Below are positions 1 to 6,076 of a stretch of 64,000 nucleotides of DNA, piece after piece. Under the pieces are notes generated by a model. It was not told where the DNA came from. It did no database searches and saw only the letters and a program-made list of their open reading frames with translations. Positions within the stretch are counted from its first letter, which is position 1. The number at the start of each line of letters is the position of its first letter. The translations under genes and the position numbers were made by a program. Source of the stretch: Lactobacillus sp. ESL0684 (lineage in GTDB: Bacteria; Bacillota; Bacilli; Lactobacillales; Lactobacillaceae); NCBI RefSeq assembly GCF_029392675.1, contig NZ_CP113941.1, forward strand, positions 298,001-362,000, read 5' to 3'.

Positions 1-645
1 AGGAGTGTCATAGTCATTACCAAAAATAGTAAATTGTCCATCACCTGAAACTGCACTGCGTAAAATATTTGGAATTAAATGGGTTTCTGGGCTGTGATCT
101 TCACCAATACTGCCATCGCTTAAAGCACCAGCAACGTTGAAGTAGCGCAAGGCAATTGACTTAATGCCGTCAGCCTTGTCTGCCCAATGCATAATCTTTT
201 CCATCATGGCCTTGGTGTCACCATAAGGATTAATCGGATTCAGCAGTGAATCTTCGGTAATTGGCAGTTTTTGCGGGATACCATAAGTTGCAGCGCTAGA
301 AGAAAAGACGAGATACTTAACATCAGCATCTTTCATTGCTGTCAAAAGGGCGATCATGCCAGAAACGTTGTTATCATAATATTTGAGCGGCTTTGCTACA
401 GACTCTGGTACTAAAGAATATGCGGCAAAGTGCATGACTGCATCAATTTTTTCATTACGCAAAATTTGGCTGACTAAGAACTGATTTTGGAGATCGCCTT
501 GGTAAAACTTGGCTTTAGGATCGACCGATTTTCGATGACCGGTGTATAAAGCATCCAATACGATTACTTGATTGCCAGCTGCCAGCAACTTCTTGACTGC
601 GATTGAACCGATATAACCGGCTCCACCAACGACTAATATACGCAT
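1..645 (-). CDS. galE: UDP-glucose 4-epimerase, C-terminus cut by window edge
   Basis: Interconverts UDP-glucose and UDP-galactose in the cytosolic Leloir pathway. Translating the minus strand from the ATG at 645 gives 215 residues before the window ends. The NAD-binding Rossmann motif GGAGYIGS is at residues 7-14, followed by a DAL.TGHR stretch, MHFAAYSLVPESV, and the extended-SDR catalytic region with a Ser-rich FSSSAATYG and the PYGDTK (YxxxK) motif. A GGAGG ribosome binding site lies just upstream of the ATG. The missing C-terminal part would carry the rest of the sugar-nucleotide site. Divergent from the nitroreductase gene. Confidence 0.95.
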   Translation of the reverse strand, partial: MRILVVGGAGYIGSIAVKKLLAAGNQVIVLDALYTGHRKSVDPKAKFYQGDLQNQFLVSQILRNEKIDAVMHFAAYSLVPESVAKPLKYYDNNVSGMIALLTAMKDADVKYLVFSSSAATYGIPQKLPITEDSLLNPINPYGDTKAMMEKIMHWADKADGIKSIALRYFNVAGALSDGSIGEDHSPETHLIPNILRSAVSGDGQFTIFGNDYDTP

Positions 646-732
646 AATTGCCTCCAATTAAGAATCTGGTTTTAGTTAAATTTTACCATAGCTATTAGGA
701 AAAAAGTTTAACTTTTCGCAAAATAGGTTTAA

Positions 733-774
733 TTGACACTAAGCAAAATTTGCCATAAACTTACTTTTAGTAAG
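733..774 (+). promoter_or_regulatory. Promoter with small inverted repeat ahead of nitroreductase
   Basis: TTGACA at 733-738 and TAAACT at 756-761 are spaced by 17 bp. The short inverted repeat CTTAC-TTTTA-GTAAG (760-774) overlaps the -10 and probable start site and could be a repressor or redox-regulator site; that role is inference. Confidence 0.6.
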
Positions 775-796
775 AAATAGAGAAAGAGGTAAGTAA

Positions 797-1555
797 ATGA
801 TTCATAATGAAACAATCGATCAGCAACTTGAGCATCGTTCAATTCGTAAATTTAAGGCTGAAACTTTAAGTGTAGACGAGTTAACTACTTTATACACGGT
901 TTTTCAACATACAGCGACCAGCATGTTCATGCAAAATGCTTCGTTATTGCATATTACGGACGAACATAAGAGAGCGCAAATTCGGCAATTGTGTAACCAA
1001 CAATATGTTGGTTCAGAAGGTGATTTGTTCATCTTTGTCGTGGATTTATATCGTAATCAGCAAATTCGCCAGCAATTGGGACAAGATGATGGACGAGTGC
1101 ATACGACTGATATTTTCTTTCAGGGATTGGATGATACTTTGTTATCTTTTCAAAATGTCGCCAATGCGGTAGAGAGCATGGGATTGGGCATGGTGCCACT
1201 TGGTACGATTAACGACCACCCGTTAGAAATGCTCAAAGTTCTGGATTTGCCTAAGTTAACTTTTCCAGCGTTAGGAATGCAGGTAGGCGTACCTGATCAA
1301 CAGCCACAACTCAAGCCGCGTTTACCACTGAAATTTACTACCTTTGAAAATGAATATCCACGCGATTTTAAAGTAAGTGATTTAGCAGATTATGATGCTG
1401 AAGTGACGACTTACTATGATTTGCGGGATGCTAATCGCCGCATTGATTCATTTACTAAGCAAATTACTGGCGACAAGCTGAACGACAAGCGGATTGATCG
1501 TGACCAATTACCGCAACTATTGCATGAGCAGGAATTATGTCTTGATTGGCAATAA
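797..1555 (+). CDS. Nitroreductase family protein (NfsA-like, FMN-dependent)
   Basis: A 252-residue FMN-dependent, NAD(P)H-using nitroreductase-fold enzyme. The N-terminal HRSIRKF motif (about residues 13-19) is the usual FMN-phosphate-binding signature. The central AVESMGLGMVPLGTI and C-terminal arginine-rich tail match the NfsA/Frp branch. Likely substrates are nitroaromatics, quinones or flavins; the true substrate cannot be read from sequence. The start has an AGAGGTAAG ribosome binding site. It is a single-gene unit with its own promoter and a following hairpin terminator. Confidence 0.88.
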   Translation: MIHNETIDQQLEHRSIRKFKAETLSVDELTTLYTVFQHTATSMFMQNASLLHITDEHKRAQIRQLCNQQYVGSEGDLFIFVVDLYRNQQIRQQLGQDDGRVHTTDIFFQGLDDTLLSFQNVANAVESMGLGMVPLGTINDHPLEMLKVLDLPKLTFPALGMQVGVPDQQPQLKPRLPLKFTTFENEYPRDFKVSDLADYDAEVTTYYDLRDANRRIDSFTKQITGDKLNDKRIDRDQLPQLLHEQELCLDWQ

Positions 1556-1560
1556 TCAGC

Positions 1561-1593
1561 AAAGGAGTGTAATTTAATTTGCACGCCTTTTTT
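1561..1593 (+). terminator. Rho-independent terminator after nitroreductase
   Basis: An AAAGG-A-GTG arm pairs with CAC-G-CCTTT and is followed by a T-run. The following tRNA promoter overlaps its 3' arm. Confidence 0.6.
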
Positions 1594-1607
1594 AGTTCTG
1601 GTATAAT
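1579..1607 (+). promoter_or_regulatory. Promoter of tRNA-Thr
   Basis: TTGCAC (1579-1584) and TATAAT (1602-1607) with a 17-bp spacer lie directly upstream of the tRNA and overlap the preceding terminator. Confidence 0.65.
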
Positions 1608-1623
1608 TTAAACGTTGCGAGTT

Positions 1624-1696
1624 GCTGATTTAGCTCAGTTGGTAGAGCGTTTCCCTCGTAAAGAAAAGGTCGCCAGTTCGATTCTGGCAATCAGCA
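1624..1696 (+). tRNA. tRNA-Thr (anticodon CGT)
   Basis: A 73-nt cloverleaf: acceptor GCTGATT/AATCAGC, D stem GCTC/GAGC, anticodon loop CTCGTAA with anticodon CGT, and T arm GCCAG-TTCGATT-CTGGC. The discriminator base is A and no CCA is encoded. The anticodon stem TTTCC/AGAAA has one C-A mismatch next to the loop. The 3' end forms the start of a 98-bp repeat found again at 3012-3109. Confidence 0.92.
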
Positions 1697-1786
1697 TTTT
1701 TAATAGTAATTCAAAGTAATCAACCTTGATTTATCAACGTTTTTCGAAGATAAGTTAAGGTTGATTTTTGTTAATAATAGATATTT
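1689..1786 (+). repeat. att-like direct repeat, left copy (tRNA 3' end plus terminator)
   Basis: This 98-bp stretch begins with the last 8 nt of the tRNA and matches 3012-3109 without gaps and with 5 mismatches by my alignment. It includes a hairpin (AATCAACCTT / AAGGTTGATT followed by T's) that probably terminates the tRNA transcript. Homology resumes at about 1849-1885, matching 3121-3156. The layout resembles attL of an element integrated at a tRNA gene. Confidence 0.75.
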
Positions 1787-1905
1787 GGCACCAAAAATGG
1801 CACCAATAAAATTGATGTGGTGCCAAAATTGAAATGGTGGAGCAGAATATATGTTGAAATGGTGGGCTTTATACCCGCTTTTTATGCTGGAATATGTAAA
1901 TTGAT

Positions 1906-2034
1906 TTAAGAGAGATTTATTCTAAACACATGCTTTTCTCTTGAAGATAATTGAGTTAAATAATTATCGTACATTTTAGATAGTATTTTATCTTTAGTAA
2001 GCTCAGAATGATTAAATTTTTTAAAATTGTGCAT
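1906..2034 (-). CDS. Small hypothetical ORF (42 residues) in the island
   Basis: Minus-strand ATG-to-TAA frame encoding a basic, Lys/Asn/Ser-rich 42-residue peptide starting MHNFKKFNHSEL. No family is recognised and no clear ribosome binding site precedes it. It may be a remnant of an element gene rather than a functional gene. Confidence 0.2.
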   Translation of the reverse strand: MHNFKKFNHSELTKDKILSKMYDNYLTQLSSREKHVFRINLS

Positions 2035-2057
2035 AGGTTATATCTGTAAACTCTTTT

Positions 2058-2109
2058 AAATGAATATTGATCTGTGAAGTATTAAATGAATATTGATCTG
2101 TGAAGTATT
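2058..2109 (+). repeat. 26-bp tandem duplication
   Basis: Two perfect adjacent copies of a 26-bp unit (2058-2083 and 2084-2109) lie in non-coding DNA upstream of the toxin promoter. They could be a replication slippage product or a pair of binding sites. Confidence 0.8.
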
Positions 2110-2202
2110 AGATACAAAAACTATGACCTAATCGATCCAATAATCAGTAATCACGAAAATAATGTAAATTACGAATTTACCGATAAATTCATAATTAATT
2201 TT

Positions 2203-2211
2203 TGTTATAAT
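2203..2211 (+). promoter_or_regulatory. Extended -10 promoter of the toxin-like gene
   Basis: TGTTATAAT is an extended -10 (TGn-TATAAT) with no good -35. It would start an mRNA near 2218 with a leader of about 115 nt before the peptide ATG. The leader contains several short self-complementary stretches, such as GGAAGTGGTTCC. Confidence 0.5.
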
Positions 2212-2334
2212 TAATAGTGAACATGAGCAAAAAGCTAGATAGTGGTGACTAATTTCTAGACTGAGGAAGTGGTTCCTATGGTGTAACAGCTATCAACCTT
2301 AGATTTCTAAAGAAAGGATTAGTCAAGTATCCAC

Positions 2335-2496
2335 ATGGATATTGTTATTGCCTTTGGTCTAACCATTGCAATAATTATTTTGGTATTGGCGACAGTAGTT
2401 AAGCAATTAAATCTGCTTATTACTGAAATTATCAAGATAGTTAACGCTTTGAACAAGCTAAAGGCTGCTTTAAAGAAATTTAAAGCGAAAAAATAA
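2335..2496 (+). CDS. Candidate type I toxin: 53-residue membrane peptide
   Basis: The ORF encodes MDIVIAFGLTIAIIILVLAT, a single membrane segment, followed by an amphipathic, Lys-rich tail ending KFKAKK. Size, one hydrophobic helix and a cationic tail are typical of type I toxins (Fst/Ldr, TxpA/BsrG, holin-like groups); no exact family is assigned. The only purine-rich ribosome site, AGAAAGGA, lies about 17 nt before the ATG, which is unusually far and may reflect translational control. An in-frame stop at 2320 excludes a longer form. The 3' end overlaps a hairpin and a converging antisense promoter. A leaderless bacteriocin is the main alternative. Confidence 0.5.
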   Translation: MDIVIAFGLTIAIIILVLATVVKQLNLLITEIIKIVNALNKLKAALKKFKAKK

Positions 2497-2612
2497 CCGC
2501 TCTAGTTCGATGGCTGGCGGTTATTAGTTGTAATAATTGTTAAGTCACCGCTTTTTATGCGGAAACCCATGTTCAGGAAGTCTTAATGCCAATAGGGCTT
2601 CCTTTTTGTTTA
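2490..2612 (-). ncRNA. Candidate antisense RNA (antitoxin) overlapping toxin 3' end
   Basis: On the minus strand TTGCCT (2643-2648) and TATAAT (2619-2624) are spaced 18 bp apart and predict a start near 2612. Transcription would run into the toxin gene and stop at the hairpin AATAACCGC/GCGGTTATT (2492-2525) followed by TTTTTT on this strand. The RNA would be about 120 nt and complementary to the 3' end of the toxin mRNA, as in txpA/RatA or bsrG/SR4 pairs. Existence of the RNA is inference from promoter and terminator. Confidence 0.45.
2575..2608 (+). terminator. Terminator of toxin mRNA
   Basis: An AGGAAG arm pairs with CTTCCT and is followed by TTTTTG on the plus strand, so the toxin transcript would fully overlap the antisense RNA. 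Confidence 0.5.
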
Positions 2613-2734
2613 CAACAATATTATAGCATGATCCTAAAGAGTAGGCAATTTAATAATTTTTTGGGTTAGTGTCAACTTTTTGTGGGTAATAAACTCTTAG
2701 CCTTTACCTGCTGCTTTTCGTAGTTTTTGCTTTT

Positions 2735-3013
2735 TTAAATTATTTGCTCTGGTAATTCAATTAATTGTCCACCATTAATGATTCCTTGATTCCAATAATG
2801 GGGCTTGGCTGCTTCTCCAAACTCAGCCTGCAACTCTTCATAGTACGGTAAGCTCTTGGCTTTAACCCGTTGATCTACTTGCATAATTCTTTGCGCTTTA
2901 GCAGTTTCGTTAGCGTAAAGTATTTGTGAGGAAAATAAAAAAAGAAGTTTACTACAAGCCTTACAACTTTTGTTAGATAATTTGACTGCTAATGCTAATA
3001 AGCTACTGGGTAA
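2735..3013 (-). pseudogene. Remnant of an unidentified ORF
   Basis: The minus-strand frame stays open from the right repeat to the TAA at 2735 but has no plausible start until an internal ATG near 2884. The C-terminal part is protein-like (KSLPYYEELQAEFGEAA, then WNQGIINGGQLIELPEQII). I do not recognise the family. Its 5' end is cut by the att-like repeat, so it looks like the tail of a gene lost or truncated by an integration or deletion. Confidence 0.35.
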
Positions 3014-3109
3014 TCAGCATTTTTAAGAGAAATTCAAAGTAATCAACCTTGATTTATCAACATTTTTCGAAGATAAGTTAAGGTTGATTTTGTTTAATAA
3101 TAGATATTT
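3012..3109 (+). repeat. att-like direct repeat, right copy
   Basis: Second copy of the 98-bp repeat of 1689-1786, starting with the 8-nt tRNA 3' end AATCAGCA but with no tRNA body upstream. A 51-nt net deletion separates it from the continuing homology at 3121-3156. It is the expected position of attR. Confidence 0.75.
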
Positions 3110-3188
3110 TTGAGTAAGACATATGCTGAAATGGCAGGCTTTATGCTCGCTATTTTTGTGTAACTGTGAGTAATTATAAAAAATCTGT

Positions 3189-3227
3189 TTGACTTCATAT
3201 TTATATATCTATATAATTCGATATATA
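3189..3227 (+). promoter_or_regulatory. Promoter and probable ArsR operator of the MFS gene
   Basis: TTGACT (3189-3194) and TATAAT (3212-3217) have a 17-bp spacer. An inverted repeat TATATATC-N10-GATATATA (3202-3209/3220-3227) overlaps the -10. The ArsR-type gene two ORFs downstream is the natural candidate to bind it. Confidence 0.65.
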
Positions 3228-3250
3228 AATTAGAAGGAGGGCTAAATAAA

Positions 3251-4423
3251 ATGTTTTTAAATTATAAAAAGTCTGAAAATACAGTAGGACTTTTAACGTT
3301 AGGGCTAGGCGGTTTTGGTATAGGTCTAGCTGAACTGGGAATTATGGGATTGTTACCCAATATTGCTGAAAGTTTTTCAATTAGCGAAAGCTTAGCTGGG
3401 TATTTGGTTTCTGGATATGCTTTGGCAGTTGCAGTTGGTGCTATTTTGATTCCCTTAATTTTTCGAAAAACCGAACGTAAAAAATTGCTTTTAGGGTTAA
3501 TTATACTTTTTATCATTGGCAATGCGCTTTCGGCATTATCGGCTAATTATTTAATGTTGCTAATTGGTCGAATTATTGCGGCTTTATGTCATGGTGCTTT
3601 TTTTAGTGTAGGTTCAGTCGTAGCTGCTGCTTTGGTTCCTGAAAACAAAAAGTCTAGTGCAATCGCTATAATGTTTGCTGGATTGACTGTTTCAAATGTT
3701 GTTGGTACGCCATTAGGTACTTTTTTGGGACAAGCTGCTGGTTGGCGGATAACTTTTTGGGCGATTACTTTAATTGGAGTTTTAACTTTTATTGGCATCA
3801 CTTTCTTTATTCAGGTAACTGTGACAACAGAAAAAGATTTGCAACTTAGCCAGGAAATTATTATTTTCCGTAAGCCACAAGTTTGGTTGTCAACTTTGGT
3901 TAGCATTCTAACCTTTGGTGGACTGGTTGGACCATACTCTTACGTTGCTTTTATTTTAACTAAAGAAACTCATTTTCAAACTTCGGAGGTTCCTTGGATA
4001 CTATTAGTATTTGGTGTTGGAACTTTAATTGGTAATTTTATCGGTGGGAAAGCGGCTGATCATAATCTTGATCAAGCCTTATTGAGTATTATTTTGGGTA
4101 TGGTTGTAGTCCTAAGTATTCTTTTTGTGATCATTCATAATCAAATATTAACCATTATTTGTATGTTTTTGTGGGGTTTAATTGGCTACGCAACTGCTCC
4201 GGGTTTACAAACACGTTTGATGAATTATGCTGCTGAAGCTCCAACGTTAGGATCAGGTGTTAATATTGCTGCTTTAAATGTTGGTAATGCTGTTGGTGCC
4301 TGGTTAGGTGGATTAACAATAGAGGCTGGCTTTGGCGCAGCGTCACCTTTGGGTGTTGGTGTAATTCTTAATATTGGTGCATTAATTATTTTAACTATTT
4401 CGGTATTTTTGAATAAAAAGTAA
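3251..4423 (+). CDS. MFS transporter (AraJ/PbuE-type, 12 TM)
   Basis: A 390-residue cytoplasmic-membrane exporter of the major facilitator superfamily. Twelve hydrophobic segments are visible; after TM2 the basic loop FRKTERKKLL stands in for motif A, and a motif-C-like GLTVSNVVGTPLGT lies in TM5. The N-terminal AELGIMGLLPNIA is typical of the DHA1 group (YdhP/AraJ/PbuE). The substrate is unknown. An AGAAGGAGGG ribosome binding site precedes the ATG. It is followed by an ArsR regulator, so the pair looks like an inducible efflux unit. Confidence 0.88.
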   Translation: MFLNYKKSENTVGLLTLGLGGFGIGLAELGIMGLLPNIAESFSISESLAGYLVSGYALAVAVGAILIPLIFRKTERKKLLLGLIILFIIGNALSALSANYLMLLIGRIIAALCHGAFFSVGSVVAAALVPENKKSSAIAIMFAGLTVSNVVGTPLGTFLGQAAGWRITFWAITLIGVLTFIGITFFIQVTVTTEKDLQLSQEIIIFRKPQVWLSTLVSILTFGGLVGPYSYVAFILTKETHFQTSEVPWILLVFGVGTLIGNFIGGKAADHNLDQALLSIILGMVVVLSILFVIIHNQILTIICMFLWGLIGYATAPGLQTRLMNYAAEAPTLGSGVNIAALNVGNAVGAWLGGLTIEAGFGAASPLGVGVILNIGALIILTISVFLNKK

Positions 4424-4502
4424 AATGATTTGTTCTTTCACAGCAAGCGAAAAATCATTTATACTAGAGAGGGGATAAAACATGTAACAGAGAGGTTTTA
4501 TA

Positions 4503-4853
4503 ATGGCAATGGCGCAAAAAAACATTAGTGAAGAGCAAATAAATGAGCTTACGCAATTCTTAAAGGCCTTAAGTAATCCAATACGGCTAAAAATCTTGAT
4601 TTATCTACAAGAACCACGACGCTATTTTCCAATTGAGCAGGCAATTGCTGACCCAGATACTGTTGGTGTTTGTGTAACACAAATTCAAGAAAAGGTAAAT
4701 TTGGCACAGTCTACTGTTTCTTCTTATATGGCAACTTTGGAAAGAGCGAATCTGGTTATTTCAACGAGAGTAGGTAAATGGACGCATTATAAAAGAAATG
4801 AGCAGCAGATTCAGAAATTTACTGAATTATTAAGCAGCAAATTGTTGCAATAA
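4503..4853 (+). CDS. ArsR-family winged-helix repressor
   Basis: A 116-residue DNA-binding protein. LKALSNPIRLKILIYL (about residues 22-37) begins the ArsR fold, and the recognition helix lies around AQSTVSSYMATLERANLV, followed by the wing. A longer-than-usual insert (RRYFPIEQAIADPDTVGVCV) sits between helix 2 and the HTH; its Cys could sense an electrophile, oxidant or metal. No classical ELCVCDL metal site is present. It probably controls the upstream MFS gene through the 3202-3227 repeat. Two ATGs (4503, 4509) are possible; the AGAGAGG site fits the first. Confidence 0.85.
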   Translation: MAMAQKNISEEQINELTQFLKALSNPIRLKILIYLQEPRRYFPIEQAIADPDTVGVCVTQIQEKVNLAQSTVSSYMATLERANLVISTRVGKWTHYKRNEQQIQKFTELLSSKLLQ

Positions 4854-4901
4854 AGCCGTATTATCCAAGAAATTTTGATGGTTAATAATACTTGCTTTAT
4901 A

Positions 4902-4932
4902 TTTCAAAAGTCATGTAACATAACTTTTGAAA
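4902..4932. repeat. 10-bp perfect inverted repeat
   Basis: TTTCAAAAGT and ACTTTTGAAA are separated by 11 nt. There is no T-run after the second arm, so it is not an obvious terminator; it could be an operator, the 5' hairpin of an RNA, or an element end. Confidence 0.6.
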
Positions 4933-5097
4933 GCAGATAACTAGAGTATCTGTTAGATGTAGATCTGAGTTAGGTGAATTGGACTTAGTTGCACTTTCTC
5001 AAGGAGTCTTTGAAGGGTTGTGTGTGAACACCTCGAGCCAATAGAAAACACTCATTGTGAATAATTTTAGGAACTCTTAGGAGTTCCTATTTTTTTG
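4933..5097 (+). ncRNA. Possible small RNA or leader ending in a terminator
   Basis: The 250-bp gap between arsR and the next ORF has no convincing coding frame but ends in a strong hairpin (AGGAACTC TTA GAGTTCCT followed by T7, 5072-5097). The stretch could be a small RNA or an attenuator in front of the 5109 ORF. No known riboswitch consensus was recognised. Confidence 0.25.
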
Positions 5098-5108
5098 AGA
5101 GAAAATAA

Positions 5109-5402
5109 ATGATGGTTGAAAAATCTGAAAAGGACTTATTAATAACAGCTGCAAGAGAGTATGAAAAGCTAATTGATAAAAAAATCAAAATGATACTAGG
5201 ACATAAAGGAAAAAGTGAATCTGTCACTATTCTTTTTGATGCTAGTGACTTTCATCATTTGGCTGGCTTACATAAATTAACTGAGTATCGCAAGAAACCA
5301 GGCAATCAGCCTGTTTTTTTGTATAATTTGAGCCAAAAAAGTTGCAGTAATGTTTACAAATGTAAATCATGTGGTATCATAAATATAAGTTTACAAGTGT
5401 AG
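5109..5402 (+). CDS. PBECR4-like domain protein, probably truncated
   Basis: A 97-residue ORF whose first two thirds (KDLLITAAREYEKLI, then FDASDFHHLAGLHKLTEYRKK) resemble the N-terminal part of phage-type barnase/EndoU-like PBECR4 domains, which share an F.HLaGLhKL motif. After residue 66 the frame runs through a rho-independent terminator (5297-5320) and the copper-operon promoter, so the last 30 residues look artefactual. The gene is probably a 3'-truncated remnant of an accessory nuclease-like gene. The ribosome binding site is weak. Family assignment is from memory of the motif. Confidence 0.45.
   Translation: MMVEKSEKDLLITAAREYEKLIDKKIKMILGHKGKSESVTILFDASDFHHLAGLHKLTEYRKKPGNQPVFLYNLSQKSCSNVYKCKSCGIINISLQV
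5297..5320 (+). terminator. Hairpin terminator inside the PBECR4-like frame
   Basis: A CAGGC-AATCA-GCCTG stem followed by T7. It isolates the copper operon from upstream transcription and marks where the preceding gene really ends. Confidence 0.7.
5353..5401 (+). promoter_or_regulatory. Copper operon promoter with two CopY boxes
   Basis: Two perfect cop boxes (TACAnnTGTA) are present: TACAAATGTA at 5355-5364 and TACAAGTGTA at 5392-5401. The promoter TTTACA (5353-5358), 16 bp, then extended -10 TGGTATCAT (TATCAT 5375-5380) lies between and under them, so CopY binding would block RNA polymerase. No copY gene is present in the window. Confidence 0.85.
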
Positions 5403-5424
5403 ACAGTGATTTGGGAGAATAATT

Positions 5425-5793
5425 ATGAGGATCAGTGTAGCAATTATTGGATTAATATTAATCGGCTTTATTGTTTGGTGGTTTTTTGGTAAACATGATG
5501 TGCAAACTGAGCAAGCAACGATAGCTTCTGCAAAACAAAAAATTAATATTGAAGTTAAAGGTGGATACTCACCAGAAAAGATAATCTTGCAACAGGGCGT
5601 ACCAGCAACGCTCAACTTTACAAGAAGTGATTCGTCGAGCTGTCTCGATCATGTGATTTTCCCTGACTTTGGGATTAATCAAGAGTTGCCGCAGGGTAAA
5701 GCAGAACAGATAAAGATTGATACCAGTAAGCCAGGTGAATATAGCTGGCAGTGTGGTATGAACATGTTTCATGGCACGCTGATCGTGAAATAG
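5425..5793 (+). CDS. Membrane-anchored cupredoxin-like copper protein
   Basis: A 122-residue protein with an N-terminal membrane anchor (IAIIGLILIGFIVWWFF region) and an outward-facing cupredoxin-like domain. The probable copper ligands are Cys and His in SSSCLDHVIFP and Cys/Met/His in SWQCGMNMFHG. Proteins of this type precede copper ATPases in lactic acid bacteria and probably bind Cu(I) at the envelope. It is the first gene of the CopY-controlled operon; a GGGAGAAT site precedes the ATG. The next gene starts 16 nt after the stop. Confidence 0.85.
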   Translation: MRISVAIIGLILIGFIVWWFFGKHDVQTEQATIASAKQKINIEVKGGYSPEKIILQQGVPATLNFTRSDSSSCLDHVIFPDFGINQELPQGKAEQIKIDTSKPGEYSWQCGMNMFHGTLIVK

Positions 5794-5809
5794 TTTGGAG
5801 GTAATTAAG

Positions 5810-6076
5810 ATGGAGCAAAATCAAGCCAAAGTAATTGTTGATGGTGGCTTTAAACCTGATGTTGTTAGTTTAAAAGAAGGCTTTCCTGCACAACTTATTT
5901 TTATCAGAACTAGTGATCAAGGCTGTTTAAATCACGTGAATTCTACTACGCTAGCTTTTTCTGCTGAATTACCGCTTAATCAGCCAGTTACGGTTAATCT
6001 GCAGCCTTTAAAATCGGGGAATTATGATTTTAGTTGTGGTATGGAGATGTTTTTTGGCAAAGTCGTGGTTGAGTAA
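5810..6076 (+). CDS. Small soluble cupredoxin-like copper protein
   Basis: 88 residues, a paralogue of the upstream protein with the same CLNHV and SCGMEMFFG metal motifs but no signal peptide or membrane anchor, so probably cytosolic. The upstream TTG at 5795 is rejected as start because GGAGG (5797-5801) is the ribosome site for the ATG at 5810. Its stop overlaps the ATPase start (TAATG), which implies translational coupling. It may deliver Cu(I) to the ATPase in place of a CopZ chaperone; that is inference. Confidence 0.85.
   Translation: MEQNQAKVIVDGGFKPDVVSLKEGFPAQLIFIRTSDQGCLNHVNSTTLAFSAELPLNQPVTVNLQPLKSGNYDFSCGMEMFFGKVVVE

Noticed and set aside
936-1172. ORF of 78 residues inside the nitroreductase gene
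   Set aside because: Wrong frame of a clear enzyme gene; no family features.
2058-2109. Possible CRISPR-like repeat
   Set aside because: Only two units, directly adjacent, with no spacer between them and no cas genes in the window.
4902-4932. Terminator for arsR
   Set aside because: The inverted repeat has no T-run on either side and a loop of 11 nt.
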